NCBI RefSeq assembly: GCF_019396385.1
Contig: NZ_JAHKRN010000030.1
Span: 9,735-73,734 of the forward strand
From: Nonomuraea harbinensis
GTDB taxonomy: Bacteria; Actinomycetota; Actinomycetes; Streptosporangiales; Streptosporangiaceae
Length of the DNA: 64,000 bases
Direction: 5' to 3'
Shown here: piece after piece, positions 26,719-34,636 of the stretch
Numbering within the stretch: position 1 is the first letter of the stretch
How the letters are laid out: each line of letters opens with the position of its first letter
The notes under the pieces: generated by a model
What the model was told of the DNA's origin: nothing
What the model saw: only the letters and a program-made list of their open reading frames with translations
The model's database searches: none
Position numbers and translations under genes: made by a program

Positions 26719-26736
26719 GTGCCCCAGCCGGGGCAC
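26719..26736 (+). terminator. Short hairpin after purU
   Basis: GTGCCCCAGCCGGGGCAC forms a 7-bp stem with a 4-base loop 15 bases after the purU stop, just before the SDR start. No T-run follows, so it may be a weak terminator or a leader hairpin. Confidence 0.4.
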
Positions 26737-26745
26737 GCGCTGGAC

Positions 26746-27609
26746 ATGCCTGAAGAACCGAACTCCACACCACCGCCGCAGACCCAGCAGTACCCGGGCG
26801 GCACCGGCGAGATGGCTCCGGAACCACGCGACGAGATGCGCCGCTACGAGGGCCGGGGCCTGCTGTCCGGCAAACGGGCGCTCGTCACCGGCGGCGACTC
26901 CGGCATCGGCCGCGCCGTCTCCGTCGCCTTCGCCAAGGAGGGCGCCGACGTCGCGATCGCCTACCTGAGCGAGCACGACGACGCCGACCACACCAGGAAG
27001 CTGGTGGAGGCCGAAGGGCGGCGCTGCGTGCTGCTCCCCGGCGACCTGGCGGACCGCGACCACTGCGTGCAGGTCGTCGAGCGCACCGTCTCCGAGCTGG
27101 GCGGCCTGGACGTCGTCGTGAACAACGTCGCCTACCAGCAGCCGGTCGACTCGCTGGAGGAGCTGACCGACGAGCAGTGGGAGCACACGTTCGCGGTCAA
27201 CATCCACAGCTACTACCGCGTCACCAAGGCCGCGCTGCCCCACCTCAGAGAGGGCTCGGCCATCGTCAACACCTCCTCGATCAACGGCCTGCGCGGCAAC
27301 AAGACACTCCTCGACTACTCCGCGACGAAGGGCGCGATCAACGCCTTCACCTACGCGATGGCGCAGAACCTGGTCGACCGGGGCATCAGGGTCAACGCGG
27401 TGGCGCCTGGGCCGGTCTGGACACCGCTCATCCCCGCCACCTTCCCCGAGGAGAAGGTCGAGCAGTTCGGCAAGCAGGTGCCGATGAAGCGGGCGGCCGA
27501 CCCCGACGAGATCGCTCCCTCGTACGTGTTCTTCGCCTCGGACCTGATGTCGTCGTACTACACCGGCGAGGTGCTGGCCCCGATCGGCGGGGAGACGCTG
27601 CCCGGCTGA
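26746..27609 (+). CDS. SDR-family oxidoreductase (glucose-dehydrogenase/YghA-like)
   Basis: A 287-aa SDR with an N-terminal extension of about 40 residues rich in Pro and Gln (NSTPPPQTQQYPGGTGEM). The cofactor loop TGGDSGIGRAVS, the NNVAYQQ motif in place of NNAG, and catalytic Tyr/Lys in DYSATKGAI are seen. The extension and the YQQP segment match the general-stress SDR group (YghA, YhdF). Natural substrate unknown. ATG at 26746. Confidence 0.92.
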   Translation: MPEEPNSTPPPQTQQYPGGTGEMAPEPRDEMRRYEGRGLLSGKRALVTGGDSGIGRAVSVAFAKEGADVAIAYLSEHDDADHTRKLVEAEGRRCVLLPGDLADRDHCVQVVERTVSELGGLDVVVNNVAYQQPVDSLEELTDEQWEHTFAVNIHSYYRVTKAALPHLREGSAIVNTSSINGLRGNKTLLDYSATKGAINAFTYAMAQNLVDRGIRVNAVAPGPVWTPLIPATFPEEKVEQFGKQVPMKRAADPDEIAPSYVFFASDLMSSYYTGEVLAPIGGETLPG

Positions 27610-27616
27610 CCACGTC

Positions 27617-27636
27617 AGATGAGAGTTCTCTCATCT
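27617..27636. promoter_or_regulatory. 20-bp palindrome before the poly-Asp gene
   Basis: AGATGAGAGTTCTCTCATCT: two perfect 9-bp arms around TT, eight bases after the SDR stop and 44 bases before the poly-Asp gene. The half-site CTCTCATC recurs at 30124-30131 upstream of the second Asp-rich gene. It could bind the OmpR-type regulator encoded between them; it could also act as a terminator hairpin. Confidence 0.5.
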
Positions 27637-27679
27637 CAGACTCAGGTTTCTCTCCTCATGTCCCGGCATGCTGGAGCGT

Positions 27680-28051
27680 ATGAAGAGCCGAGCACCTCTC
27701 CTCGCCATCCTGGCCGGGCTGCTCGTGGCCGTGGCCGTGACGATCGGGTTCATGCGGGTCGCGGCCGGCGGCCCCGAGCTCGGCGGGCCCGTCGTGGTCT
27801 CGAACGAGCCGCCGGGGGCCACGGAGACCGGGGACGGCGCCGCGACGCCGGACGCCGGGACCGAGACGTCCGCCGCCGCTGAGACGGCCACGCCCGCCAC
27901 CGCCGAGAAGACGCCGTCAGCGTCTCCGTCGCCGCGCGAGACGAAAGCCGAGCCGGTCAGGCCCCCGTCGCCCAGGCCGGGCGGCGACGACGATGACGAC
28001 GATGACGATGATGACGATGACGACGACGATGACGACGATGACGACGACTGA
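27680..28051 (+). CDS. Membrane-anchored protein with a 21-residue poly-Asp tail
   Basis: A 123-aa protein. Residues ~5-25 are a single membrane segment (LLAILAGLLVAVAVTIGFM) after a short basic end; residues ~30-100 are a low-complexity linker rich in Thr, Ala, Pro and Glu; the last 21 residues are all Asp. The acidic tail would face outside and should bind Ca, Mg or other cations or basic polymers (inference). Mixed GAC and GAT codons argue against a simple DNA slippage product. It precedes the histidine kinase gene by 12 bases. ATG 27680 is chosen over 27668 because GGAG lies near it. Confidence 0.8.
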   Translation: MKSRAPLLAILAGLLVAVAVTIGFMRVAAGGPELGGPVVVSNEPPGATETGDGAATPDAGTETSAAAETATPATAEKTPSASPSPRETKAEPVRPPSPRPGGDDDDDDDDDDDDDDDDDDDDD

Positions 28052-28063
28052 CGGCTCGCCGGC

Positions 28064-29446
28064 ATGCGGGTGACCGCGCGCGGCCGGATCGTCGGCTGGA
28101 TGCTCGCGGTCGTCTCCCTCGCCCTGTTCATCGCGATCTTCGCGACCTGGGCGATCCTCGACCGCCTGATCGACGACCGGATCGACGCCGAGTTCGGCAA
28201 CGAGGCGGAGAAGCTGCGCCGCTACGCCGCGACCGCCGTCGACGTCCGGGACGTGGACACCCTGCTCAGCGGATACCTCTCCTACAACCCGCCCGACGAA
28301 TGGGAGACGTTCTTCACGATCCTCGACGACCGGCCGCACAAGATCACCGGGATTCCGCCGCTGGCCCGGCTCGACACCGACGACGCGCTGGTGGCGCGTC
28401 TGGGGCAGGTCACCGAGCCGGCGAGCGGCGAGACCGAGAGCGCCGCCGGCACCGTCCGCTACGCCGTCATCCCTGTCCAGGTGAACGGCGACGCCCGCCG
28501 GGGCCAGCTGGTCATCGCCGTCTTCTACGACCACTACCGCGAGGAGGTGCTGAACGCCATCCGCGTGCTCGCCCTCGCCTCGCTGGCCGCGCTCGCGCTG
28601 GCCGGCGCGGCCGGCTGGTTCGTGGCGGGGCGGGTGCTGGCGCCGATCCGGCTGGTGGGGCAGACCGCCGAACGGATCAGCGGCTCCTCCGACCTCACCA
28701 GACGGCTCGACGTGCCGGGCGACGATGACGTGTCCGAGCTGGCCGGCACCTTCAACCGGATGCTCGACCGGCTGGAGCACGCCTTCGCCGTGCAGCGGGA
28801 CTTCGTCGACGACGCCGGCCACGAGCTGCGCACCCCCATCACGGTGATCCGCGGCCACCTGGAGCTGATGGGCGACGACCCCGACGACAGGGCCGAGACC
28901 CTCGCCCTGGTCACCGACGAGCTGGACCGGATGAACCGCATGGTCGACGACCTGCTCACGCTCGCCAAGGCCGAACAGCCCGGCTTCCTCGACATCGACG
29001 AGGTCGAGCTGGCCGACCTGACCGTCAGCGTCGTCGCCAAGGCGCGGGCGCTCGGCGAACGGCGCTGGCGGGTCGACGAGGTCGCCGAGGCGCGCATCCC
29101 CGCCGACCGGCAGCGGCTCACACAGGCGCTCATGCAGCTCGCGGCCAACGCCGTGCGCCACACCGCCGACGACGGCCAGATCGCCGTCGGCTCCGCCGTT
29201 CAGGACGGCTTCGTACGGCTGTGGGTGCGCGACGACGGGCCGGGAGTGCCGCCGGCCGACCGGGAGCGGATTTTCCGGCGGTTCATGCGCGCCGGCGAGC
29301 GTTCCGGTACGCATGAGGGCGCCGGGCTCGGCCTGGCCATCGTCAGGTCCATCGCCGAGGCCCACGGCGGCACCGTCCAGGTGGAGGACGCCCCCGGAGG
29401 CGGGGCGTGCTTCGTGATGACCATTCCGATGCGGGAGTTGCGGTGA
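28064..29446 (+). CDS. Sensor histidine kinase
   Basis: A 460-aa membrane kinase. Two membrane helices (residues ~12-35 and ~165-190) enclose an extracellular sensor region of about 130 residues; then come a HAMP linker, a phospho-acceptor helix with His near residue 254 (DDAGHELRTPITVIRGH) and an ATPase domain with N box (QLAANAVRHTADD), G1 (VRDDGPGVPP) and G2 (EGAGLGLAIV). Signal unknown; acidic surface partners on both sides suggest cations or envelope stress. Stop overlaps the response regulator start. Confidence 0.95.
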   Translation: MRVTARGRIVGWMLAVVSLALFIAIFATWAILDRLIDDRIDAEFGNEAEKLRRYAATAVDVRDVDTLLSGYLSYNPPDEWETFFTILDDRPHKITGIPPLARLDTDDALVARLGQVTEPASGETESAAGTVRYAVIPVQVNGDARRGQLVIAVFYDHYREEVLNAIRVLALASLAALALAGAAGWFVAGRVLAPIRLVGQTAERISGSSDLTRRLDVPGDDDVSELAGTFNRMLDRLEHAFAVQRDFVDDAGHELRTPITVIRGHLELMGDDPDDRAETLALVTDELDRMNRMVDDLLTLAKAEQPGFLDIDEVELADLTVSVVAKARALGERRWRVDEVAEARIPADRQRLTQALMQLAANAVRHTADDGQIAVGSAVQDGFVRLWVRDDGPGVPPADRERIFRRFMRAGERSGTHEGAGLGLAIVRSIAEAHGGTVQVEDAPGGGACFVMTIPMRELR

Positions 29447-30117
29447 ACCGGATTCTGATCGCCGAGGACGAGGCGCGGATCGCCTCCTTCGTGGAGAAAG
29501 GGCTGCGCGGCAACGGCTTCGTCACCGCCGTGGTCAGCGACGGCCTGGCCGCCTACGACATGGCGGGAAGCGGCGCGTTCGACCTGCTCATCCTGGACAT
29601 CGGGCTGCCGCTGAGCGACGGGTTCACGGTGCTGCGGCGGCTCAGGGAGTCCAAGGTCGGCATCCCCGTGATCATCCTGACGGCCCGTGACAGCGTCACC
29701 GACAAGGTGGCGGGGCTGGAGGGCGGGGCCGACGACTACATCGCCAAGCCGTTCGCGTTCGAGGAGCTGCTGGCGCGGGTGCGGCTGCGGCTGCGCGCCG
29801 ACCGCAGCCCCGAGGTGACCGTGCTGCGGGTCGCCGGCCTCGCGCTCGACCTGCGGACCCGGCGCGCGTACGTGGGGGAGCGGTCGGTGGATCTGTCGAC
29901 GCGGGAGTTCGCGCTCGCGGAGGTGTTCTGCCGCCATCCCGACCAGGTGCTGACGCGGGAGCAGCTGCTCAGCCACGTGTGGGGGTTCGACTTCGACCCG
30001 GGCTCGAACGTGGTGGACGTGTACGTGCGCTACCTGCGCCGCAAGCTCGGCGCCGACCGCATCGAGACGGTACGGGGGACCGGCTACCGGCTGAAGGCCG
30101 AGGGCGCCCCTAGGTGA
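29443..30117 (+). CDS. OmpR/PhoB-type response regulator
   Basis: A 224-aa regulator: receiver domain with acidic pocket (IAEDEAR), phospho-acceptor D52 in LLILDIGLP, switch T in LTARD and K in IAKPFAF; then a winged-helix DNA-binding domain (DLSTREFALAEVFCRHPDQVLTREQLLSHVWG, then VDVYVRYLRRKLG). GTG 29443 overlaps the kinase stop (GTGA), so the two are a pair. It is likely to act on the neighbouring Asp-rich genes. Confidence 0.96.
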   Translation: MNRILIAEDEARIASFVEKGLRGNGFVTAVVSDGLAAYDMAGSGAFDLLILDIGLPLSDGFTVLRRLRESKVGIPVIILTARDSVTDKVAGLEGGADDYIAKPFAFEELLARVRLRLRADRSPEVTVLRVAGLALDLRTRRAYVGERSVDLSTREFALAEVFCRHPDQVLTREQLLSHVWGFDFDPGSNVVDVYVRYLRRKLGADRIETVRGTGYRLKAEGAPR

Positions 30118-30212
30118 AGGGACTCTCATCACGTGCTCACGGGGAGCCAACCGGTGGATCCCAGGCTTGGAGTCGTCCGCACGGGGAGTGCGGAGGAATC
30201 CAGGAGGACGAG

Positions 30213-30740
30213 ATGAGCCAGGAACTGCGGCGCGCGCTCGCGGCCATCGGGATCGTGCTGGGCATGGGCGTCACCGCCACCGCCCTCGCCACCCCGGCGA
30301 CCGCCACCACCCCGTCAACCGTCACAACGACCGCCGCCGACGACGACGACCGTCCGAGGGGTGGGGTGGAGACCGGGGTCGGTGGCGTGGCCGACGACGA
30401 TGACGATCGTCCGAGGGGCGGGGTGGACACCGGCGCCGGTGGGGCGGCCGACGACGATGACGATGACGATCGTCCGAGGGGCGGAGTGGAGACCGGGGTC
30501 GGTGGCGTGGCCGACGACGATGACGATCGTCCGCAGGGCGGAGTGGACACCGGCGCCGGAGGGGCGGCCGACGATGATGACGATCGGCCGACCGGTGGGG
30601 TCGAGACCGGGGCCGGTGGGGCGGCGCTGGTGATGGGTGGGGAGGGTGGGGCGGCGTTGCCGCTCGCGCTCGCTTCGGGCGCGGGAGCGGTGCTGATCGC
30701 CGGTGGGGCGTGGGCCGGCCGCAGGCTGGTCAGGCGGTGA
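30213..30740 (+). CDS. Secreted Asp-repeat protein with C-terminal membrane anchor (possible sortase substrate)
   Basis: A 175-aa protein. Residues 1-31 are a signal peptide ending near ATPATA. Residues ~43-138 hold five tandem units of 18-21 residues: an acidic run of 4-7 Asp, RP, then a Gly-rich stretch (RGGVETGVGGVA or RGGVDTGAGGAA). Units alternate between the VETGVGGVA and VDTGAGGAA forms. Residues ~149-169 are a hydrophobic segment followed by RRLVRR, the layout of a cell-wall sorting signal, but no clear LPxTG precedes it; ALPLA at 148-152 is the nearest. AGGAGG precedes ATG 30213. The stop overlaps the sortase gene. Confidence 0.85.
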   Translation: MSQELRRALAAIGIVLGMGVTATALATPATATTPSTVTTTAADDDDRPRGGVETGVGGVADDDDDRPRGGVDTGAGGAADDDDDDDRPRGGVETGVGGVADDDDDRPQGGVDTGAGGAADDDDDRPTGGVETGAGGAALVMGGEGGAALPLALASGAGAVLIAGGAWAGRRLVRR

Positions 30741-31324
30741 GCGTGCGGCGCCGGAGTCTCGCCCTGGTGGCGGGCGCTCTCGTGGCGACGGTCGCGTGCG
30801 CCCCCGCCGCCCCGCGAGCGGCGGCTGCCCCACAGGTGGCGGGTGCCCTTGACGGTGCGGTCGTCCCGCAGGCGGCGAGTGTCACCGTCGAGGCGGCGAA
30901 CCCCGTGCGGTTGCGGATCCCGTCCATCGGCGTCTCGACCAAGGTGATCCCGCTCAAGCTCGACAAGGCGGGCCGCCTGATCGCACCCGAGCCGTTCGAC
31001 CGGGTGGGATGGCACGAGGGCGGCCCCGAGCCCGGGGAGCGGGGCGTGGCCGTCATCGCCGGCCACGTCGACTCCAGGACGGGCCCCGCCGTGTTCTTCC
31101 GCCTGCGCGACCTGCGCAAGGGCGCCCGCGTCCACGTGGACAGGGCGGACGGCAGCACCGTCACCTTCACCGTGTCACGCCTGGCCCGCTACCCCAAGGA
31201 CCGCGTGCCCGACGAGGTGTACAACTCGGGCGAGGGCGCCCAGCTCCGCCTCATCACCTGCGGCGGCACGTTCGACCGCGCCCGCCGCAGCTACCGCGAC
31301 AACGTCGTGGTGTTCGCCCGCTGA
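30737..31324 (+). CDS. Class F sortase
   Basis: A 195-aa transpeptidase with an N-terminal secretion/anchor segment (residues ~6-22) and a sortase barrel. Catalytic residues are in place: H110 in VIAGHVDS, C175 in LITCGG and Arg at 184 or 187 in RRSYRDNVV. Class F enzymes occur in actinomycetes, have poorly known substrates and some may act as hydrolases. GTG 30737 lies within the stop of the Asp-repeat gene, so that protein is the obvious candidate substrate. A strong terminator ends the operon. Confidence 0.93.
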   Translation: MSVRRRSLALVAGALVATVACAPAAPRAAAAPQVAGALDGAVVPQAASVTVEAANPVRLRIPSIGVSTKVIPLKLDKAGRLIAPEPFDRVGWHEGGPEPGERGVAVIAGHVDSRTGPAVFFRLRDLRKGARVHVDRADGSTVTFTVSRLARYPKDRVPDEVYNSGEGAQLRLITCGGTFDRARRSYRDNVVVFAR

Positions 31325-31329
31325 CAACA

Positions 31330-31360
31330 GAAGTGCCGCCGGGCCCCGGCGGCACTTCTT
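31330..31360 (+). terminator. Terminator after the sortase gene
   Basis: Perfect complementarity over 14 bases on each side (GAAGTGCCGCCGGG and complement, 31330-31358) with one central base, so the real loop must open some pairs, followed by TT. Begins six bases after the sortase stop. Confidence 0.8.
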
Positions 31361-31448
31361 CCATGAGAACGTCCTCACGGTCGGCTCACAGGCGCTTCAC
31401 CGCCGGGCGAGACGCTGTTCATGACAGCGAAAGACCCGGGAGGACCTC

Positions 31449-32024
31449 TTGAGACCGACCACGCTCCTCGCCCTCGCGATGGACCTGGCCGCGATCATCA
31501 CGCTCGCGTACGGCCTGTACTACCGCCGCCACCACCGGCGCGACCTGCTCTTCGCCTACGTGGCGCTGAACACCGGCATCTTCGCCGTGGTCTCGCTCAT
31601 GCTGGTCCAGCGGGTGGACCTGGCGGTCGGCTTCGGCCTGTTCGGCGTGCTGGCCATCATCCGGCTCCGCTCCTCGGAGATCACCCAGCAGGAGATCGCG
31701 TACTACTTCGTCGCCATCGCGCTCGGCCTGGTCAACGGCATCGCCGCGAGCTGGCCGCTGACCGCGCTCTTCCTCGACGTGGTGCTGCTGGCGGTGATGT
31801 ACGTGGCCGACCACCCCCGGCTGCTGGGCCGTACCCATCAGCAGCTGGTAACGCTGGACGTGGTGCACACCGACCCCGCGCTGCTCCGCGCCGACCTGGA
31901 GAGCCGGCTCGGCGGGCGGGTGCTGCAGTGCGTGGTGAGCCAGGTCGACTACGTACGGGACGTCACCGTGGTGGACGTCCGCTACGAGGTCCCGGCGGAG
32001 CGGCGGGCGGAGGCGTGGCGATGA
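31449..32024 (+). CDS. DUF4956 membrane protein
   Basis: A 191-aa protein with three or four hydrophobic helices in the first 120 residues and a soluble C-terminal alpha-beta part (TLDVVHTDPALLRADLESRLG). The segment VGFGLFGVLAIIRLRSSEITQQEIAYYF is characteristic of DUF4956, normally found beside VTC-domain proteins. Start is TTG at 31449, five bases after GGGAGG. Stop and next start overlap (ATGA). Confidence 0.9.
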   Translation: MRPTTLLALAMDLAAIITLAYGLYYRRHHRRDLLFAYVALNTGIFAVVSLMLVQRVDLAVGFGLFGVLAIIRLRSSEITQQEIAYYFVAIALGLVNGIAASWPLTALFLDVVLLAVMYVADHPRLLGRTHQQLVTLDVVHTDPALLRADLESRLGGRVLQCVVSQVDYVRDVTVVDVRYEVPAERRAEAWR

Positions 32025-32821
32025 CCGAGTGGCCCGATGCGGGAGTCCTGCTCGCCGGGGTGGCGGCCGGCCTCGACCCGGTCACCCTGGAGGAGGTCAG
32101 CGCCCGCGCCAAGCTGATGACCCGGGTGGACCACAAGTATCTGGTGCCCGCCTCGGTCATGACCCGCCTGGCCGGAGAGCTGGGCGACCGGTTCGGGGTG
32201 CTGGAGATCGGCGGGCGGCGACAGTTCCGCTACACCTCCACCTACTTCGACACGCCGGACCTGCTCACGTTCCGTCAGCACCGTCAGCAGCGCCGCCGCC
32301 GCTTCAAGATCCGTACGCGGACGTACCTGGACGGCGGCGGGCGCTGGCTGGAGGTGAAGCTGAAGGGCGCGGGAGGCGGCACCGACAAGCACCGCGTCCC
32401 GTACGACGGCGCGCCCGCGCACGCGCTCACCCCCGAGGCGCTCGACTACCTGTCGACCACCCTGGCCACCGGCCTGCGGCTGCCCCGCCCGGCGTCGCTC
32501 GGCCCGGTGCTGTCCACCGACTACCGCCGGGTCACGCTGGTCGACCGGTCCGGGGTCGCGCGGCTGACCTGCGACAGCGGCCTCGTCTGCCACGACGGCC
32601 GGCGCGCGCTCCCGGCCCGGCGCGACCGGGTCCTGCTGGAGTCGAAGTCCGCCGACGGCGACGCCGCCGCCGACCGCGTGCTGCGCCGCCTGGGCGTCCG
32701 CCCGGTGAGCGTCAGCAAGTACTGCCTCGGCGTCGCCGCCCTGCTGGACGTCCGCGCCAACCCCTGGCACCGGGTGCTGCGCCACTACTTCAGAGGACGG
32801 TACGCAACGCCGGCCACCTGA
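32021..32821 (+). CDS. VTC-domain protein (polyphosphate polymerase-like)
   Basis: A 266-aa cytoplasmic protein of the VTC/triphosphate-tunnel fold. Basic and acidic residues that line the tunnel recur: DHKYLVP at the start, ST-YFDT, RRRRFKIRTRTY, LEVKLKG and VLLESKS near the end. Eukaryotic VTC proteins make polyphosphate from ATP; bacterial ones are usually in an operon with DUF4956 and a CotH kinase. The CotH gene is missing here. Its 3' end overlaps the EEP pseudogene by 32 bases tail to tail. Confidence 0.9.
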   Translation: MTEWPDAGVLLAGVAAGLDPVTLEEVSARAKLMTRVDHKYLVPASVMTRLAGELGDRFGVLEIGGRRQFRYTSTYFDTPDLLTFRQHRQQRRRRFKIRTRTYLDGGGRWLEVKLKGAGGGTDKHRVPYDGAPAHALTPEALDYLSTTLATGLRLPRPASLGPVLSTDYRRVTLVDRSGVARLTCDSGLVCHDGRRALPARRDRVLLESKSADGDAAADRVLRRLGVRPVSVSKYCLGVAALLDVRANPWHRVLRHYFRGRYATPAT

Positions 32822-33461
32822 TCTCACGGGTCCACGGCATCCTCCCGAAGTCGGCCACCACCCCGAAGTGATCGCTCGCCCACACCGGTCGAACTCCCGG
32901 AAGCACGCCTCCAGCAGCGCACCAGCACATAGTCGATCCGCCCCCCCGGTCACCAGCGGGTTCACCGGGCTGAACGTGTGCCCTTCGTCGCCCGGGCGCG
33001 CCCACTCCCAGGCGTCCCGGTAACAGACGCTCACGTCCCGCAGCGACTGCAGCCCCCGCCAGAGGCGCAGTCTCGCCGACTCGGGCGTGGCGTCGAAGTC
33101 CCCCGCCACCACGACCGGCAGGTCCCGCCCCGAGAGCACCCGCTCGGCGAGCCGGCGGCGGCCACCGCCTGCAGCCGTCGTTCCCGCTCATGGCCGAGCC
33201 GGAACGACGGCTTGTGGTTGACGAAGATCATCGGTACGGGTCCGCGGATCTCCGCGACGCCCACCCACGCGGCGAACTCCGCCAGGTCGACCCGCCCCGT
33301 CACGGGCATCCTGGCCTGGCGCACCTCGCCCGGCGGCCACCGGCTCGCGATCGACGCGCGGGTGCCGTCGGCCGCAGCTCGCGCAGCCCGGCCGCCAGCG
33401 CCTCCCGGCGGGCGGGCCAGTCGACGTGGCGGGCCCGGGGGTTCATGGTGAGCACGCGCAT
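32790..33461 (-). pseudogene. Broken endonuclease/exonuclease/phosphatase-family gene
   Basis: Pieces of an EEP-superfamily protein are spread over all three frames. N-terminus MRVLTMNPRARHVDWPARR is read from 33461; ASIASRWPPGE and FVNHKPSFRLGHERE, holding the catalytic-type residues, are in a second frame; LPVVVAGDFDATPES and FSPVNPLVTGG in a third; RIDYVLVRC and VWASDHFGVVAD return through the others. About 35 expected residues between LRELRP and the ASIASRW part are missing. At least four frame changes and a deletion are needed to rebuild it; one change is at a run of seven C near 32940. A real decayed gene is most likely. Confidence 0.85.
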
Positions 33462-33486
33462 GCGTGATCACTGCCTCCGGGCCGGA

Positions 33487-33831
33487 TCACGGGCGATAGG
33501 TGCCGAAGAACCAGAGGTTGCCCTCCGGGTCCGCGGCGGCGTACTCGCGGGAGCCGTACGGCTGGTCCACCAGCTCCATGGTGATCCGGGCGCCGGCCTT
33601 CCTGGCGCGGTCGTGGTGGGCGTCGGCGTCGTCGACCGCGACGTAGACGCCCGGGCCGCCCGGGCTGCCCAGGCCGAGCATGATGACGTCGTCGCCGACC
33701 AGGAGTTCGGCATGGCTGACCACGCCTTCGTCGTTCTTGGACAGCTCGCGCACCTCGAAGCCGAAGGCGCCGGTGAGGAAGTCGACCGCGGCCGCGCAGT
33801 CGTGGTAGCGGGCGAGTGCGTAAACCTTCAT
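33487..33831 (-). CDS. VOC-superfamily protein (bleomycin-resistance/glyoxalase-like)
   Basis: A 114-aa single-domain protein with HAELLVGDDVIMLG and a terminal DPEGNLWFFGTYRP, typical of the YcgJ/PhnB-like VOC group, which act on small molecules or bind drugs. Last gene of a three-gene operon: its ATG overlaps the AraC-type stop by 4 bases. Confidence 0.9.
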   Translation of the reverse strand: MKVYALARYHDCAAAVDFLTGAFGFEVRELSKNDEGVVSHAELLVGDDVIMLGLGSPGGPGVYVAVDDADAHHDRARKAGARITMELVDQPYGSREYAAADPEGNLWFFGTYRP

Positions 33832-34628
33832 GGGCCCAGTGTCGGACGGCCGCCGGCCTGGGGTCTTGGAGAAATCTGACCGGGCGTGACCGCCGCGAGC
33901 GTGCGGAACTCGCGGTTCATGTGGGCCTGGTCGTAGAAGCCGCACGCGGCCGCCGCCTCGGCGATCGCGCTGCCCGAGCGCAGCAGCGCCGCCGCCCGGT
34001 GGAAGCGGATCACCCGCGCCGCCGCCTTCGGCGTCAGCCCGACCTGGTCGCGGAAGCGGGACACCAGGTGGCGGTGGCTGCGCTCCAGCGACACGGCCAG
34101 CGACGCGACCGGGACCGCGCCGCCCGACTCCAGCAGCCGCGCCCACGCCCACCGCACCTCGGGATCGGGCTCGGGCCCGGCGGCGAACCGCTCGGTGAGC
34201 AGCCGCTCGGCCAGCGCCAGCCGTTCAGGCGCGGACGGCGCCGCGGCCAGCCGACCGGCCGCCTCCGCCGCCCACGGGCCGAGCAGCTCCTCCGCCGGCA
34301 CCGCCAGGTTGACCAGGAGCCGCAGCGGCATCCCGAACAGCCGCCTGGCCCCGAACGGGGTCAGAGCGACCTCGACCCCCTCGGTCGGCCTGGTCATCCG
34401 GGTGAGCGTGAACCGGTCGGACGGCCCCGCCCCGAACGAGGTCAGCCGCTTGCCGTCCACCTCCATCGGCGCGGCGAACCCCAGGATCAGCACTCCGCCG
34501 GTGACCGCCGCCTCGGCCCGGGTCAACGGCTCGCCGTGGTCTTCGCGGTAGGCGGCCAGGCGGTGGACGTACGGCCGCAGGGCAGGAGCGGGGGCCGACC
34601 CGGTCATGGTCAGCCCCCGCTCGCTCAT
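33828..34628 (-). CDS. AraC-family transcriptional regulator
   Basis: A 266-aa regulator. The C-terminal ~100 residues have two helix-turn-helix units (PVASLAVSLERSHRHLVSRFRDQVGLTPKAAARVIRFHRAA, then IAEAAAACGFYDQAHMNREFRTLAAVTPGQI). The N-terminal sensor part is of the DUF6597-like kind starting with LRPYVHRLAAYRE. ATG at 34628 or at 34607. Lies eight bases after the prolyl oligopeptidase stop and overlaps the VOC gene, so probably controls this operon or the VOC gene product's response. Confidence 0.9.
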   Translation of the reverse strand: MSERGLTMTGSAPAPALRPYVHRLAAYREDHGEPLTRAEAAVTGGVLILGFAAPMEVDGKRLTSFGAGPSDRFTLTRMTRPTEGVEVALTPFGARRLFGMPLRLLVNLAVPAEELLGPWAAEAAGRLAAAPSAPERLALAERLLTERFAAGPEPDPEVRWAWARLLESGGAVPVASLAVSLERSHRHLVSRFRDQVGLTPKAAARVIRFHRAAALLRSGSAIAEAAAACGFYDQAHMNREFRTLAAVTPGQISPRPQAGGRPTLGP

Positions 34629-34636
34629 GCTTTCGA

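Noticed and set aside
27988-28048. GAY microsatellite treated as non-coding repeat
   Set aside because: It is in frame with a good gene with a membrane segment, uses GAC and GAT irregularly, and a second Asp-rich gene lies nearby.
27668-28051. ATG 27668 as start of the poly-Asp protein
   Set aside because: The ATG four codons later has a better placed GGAG; difference is only four residues.
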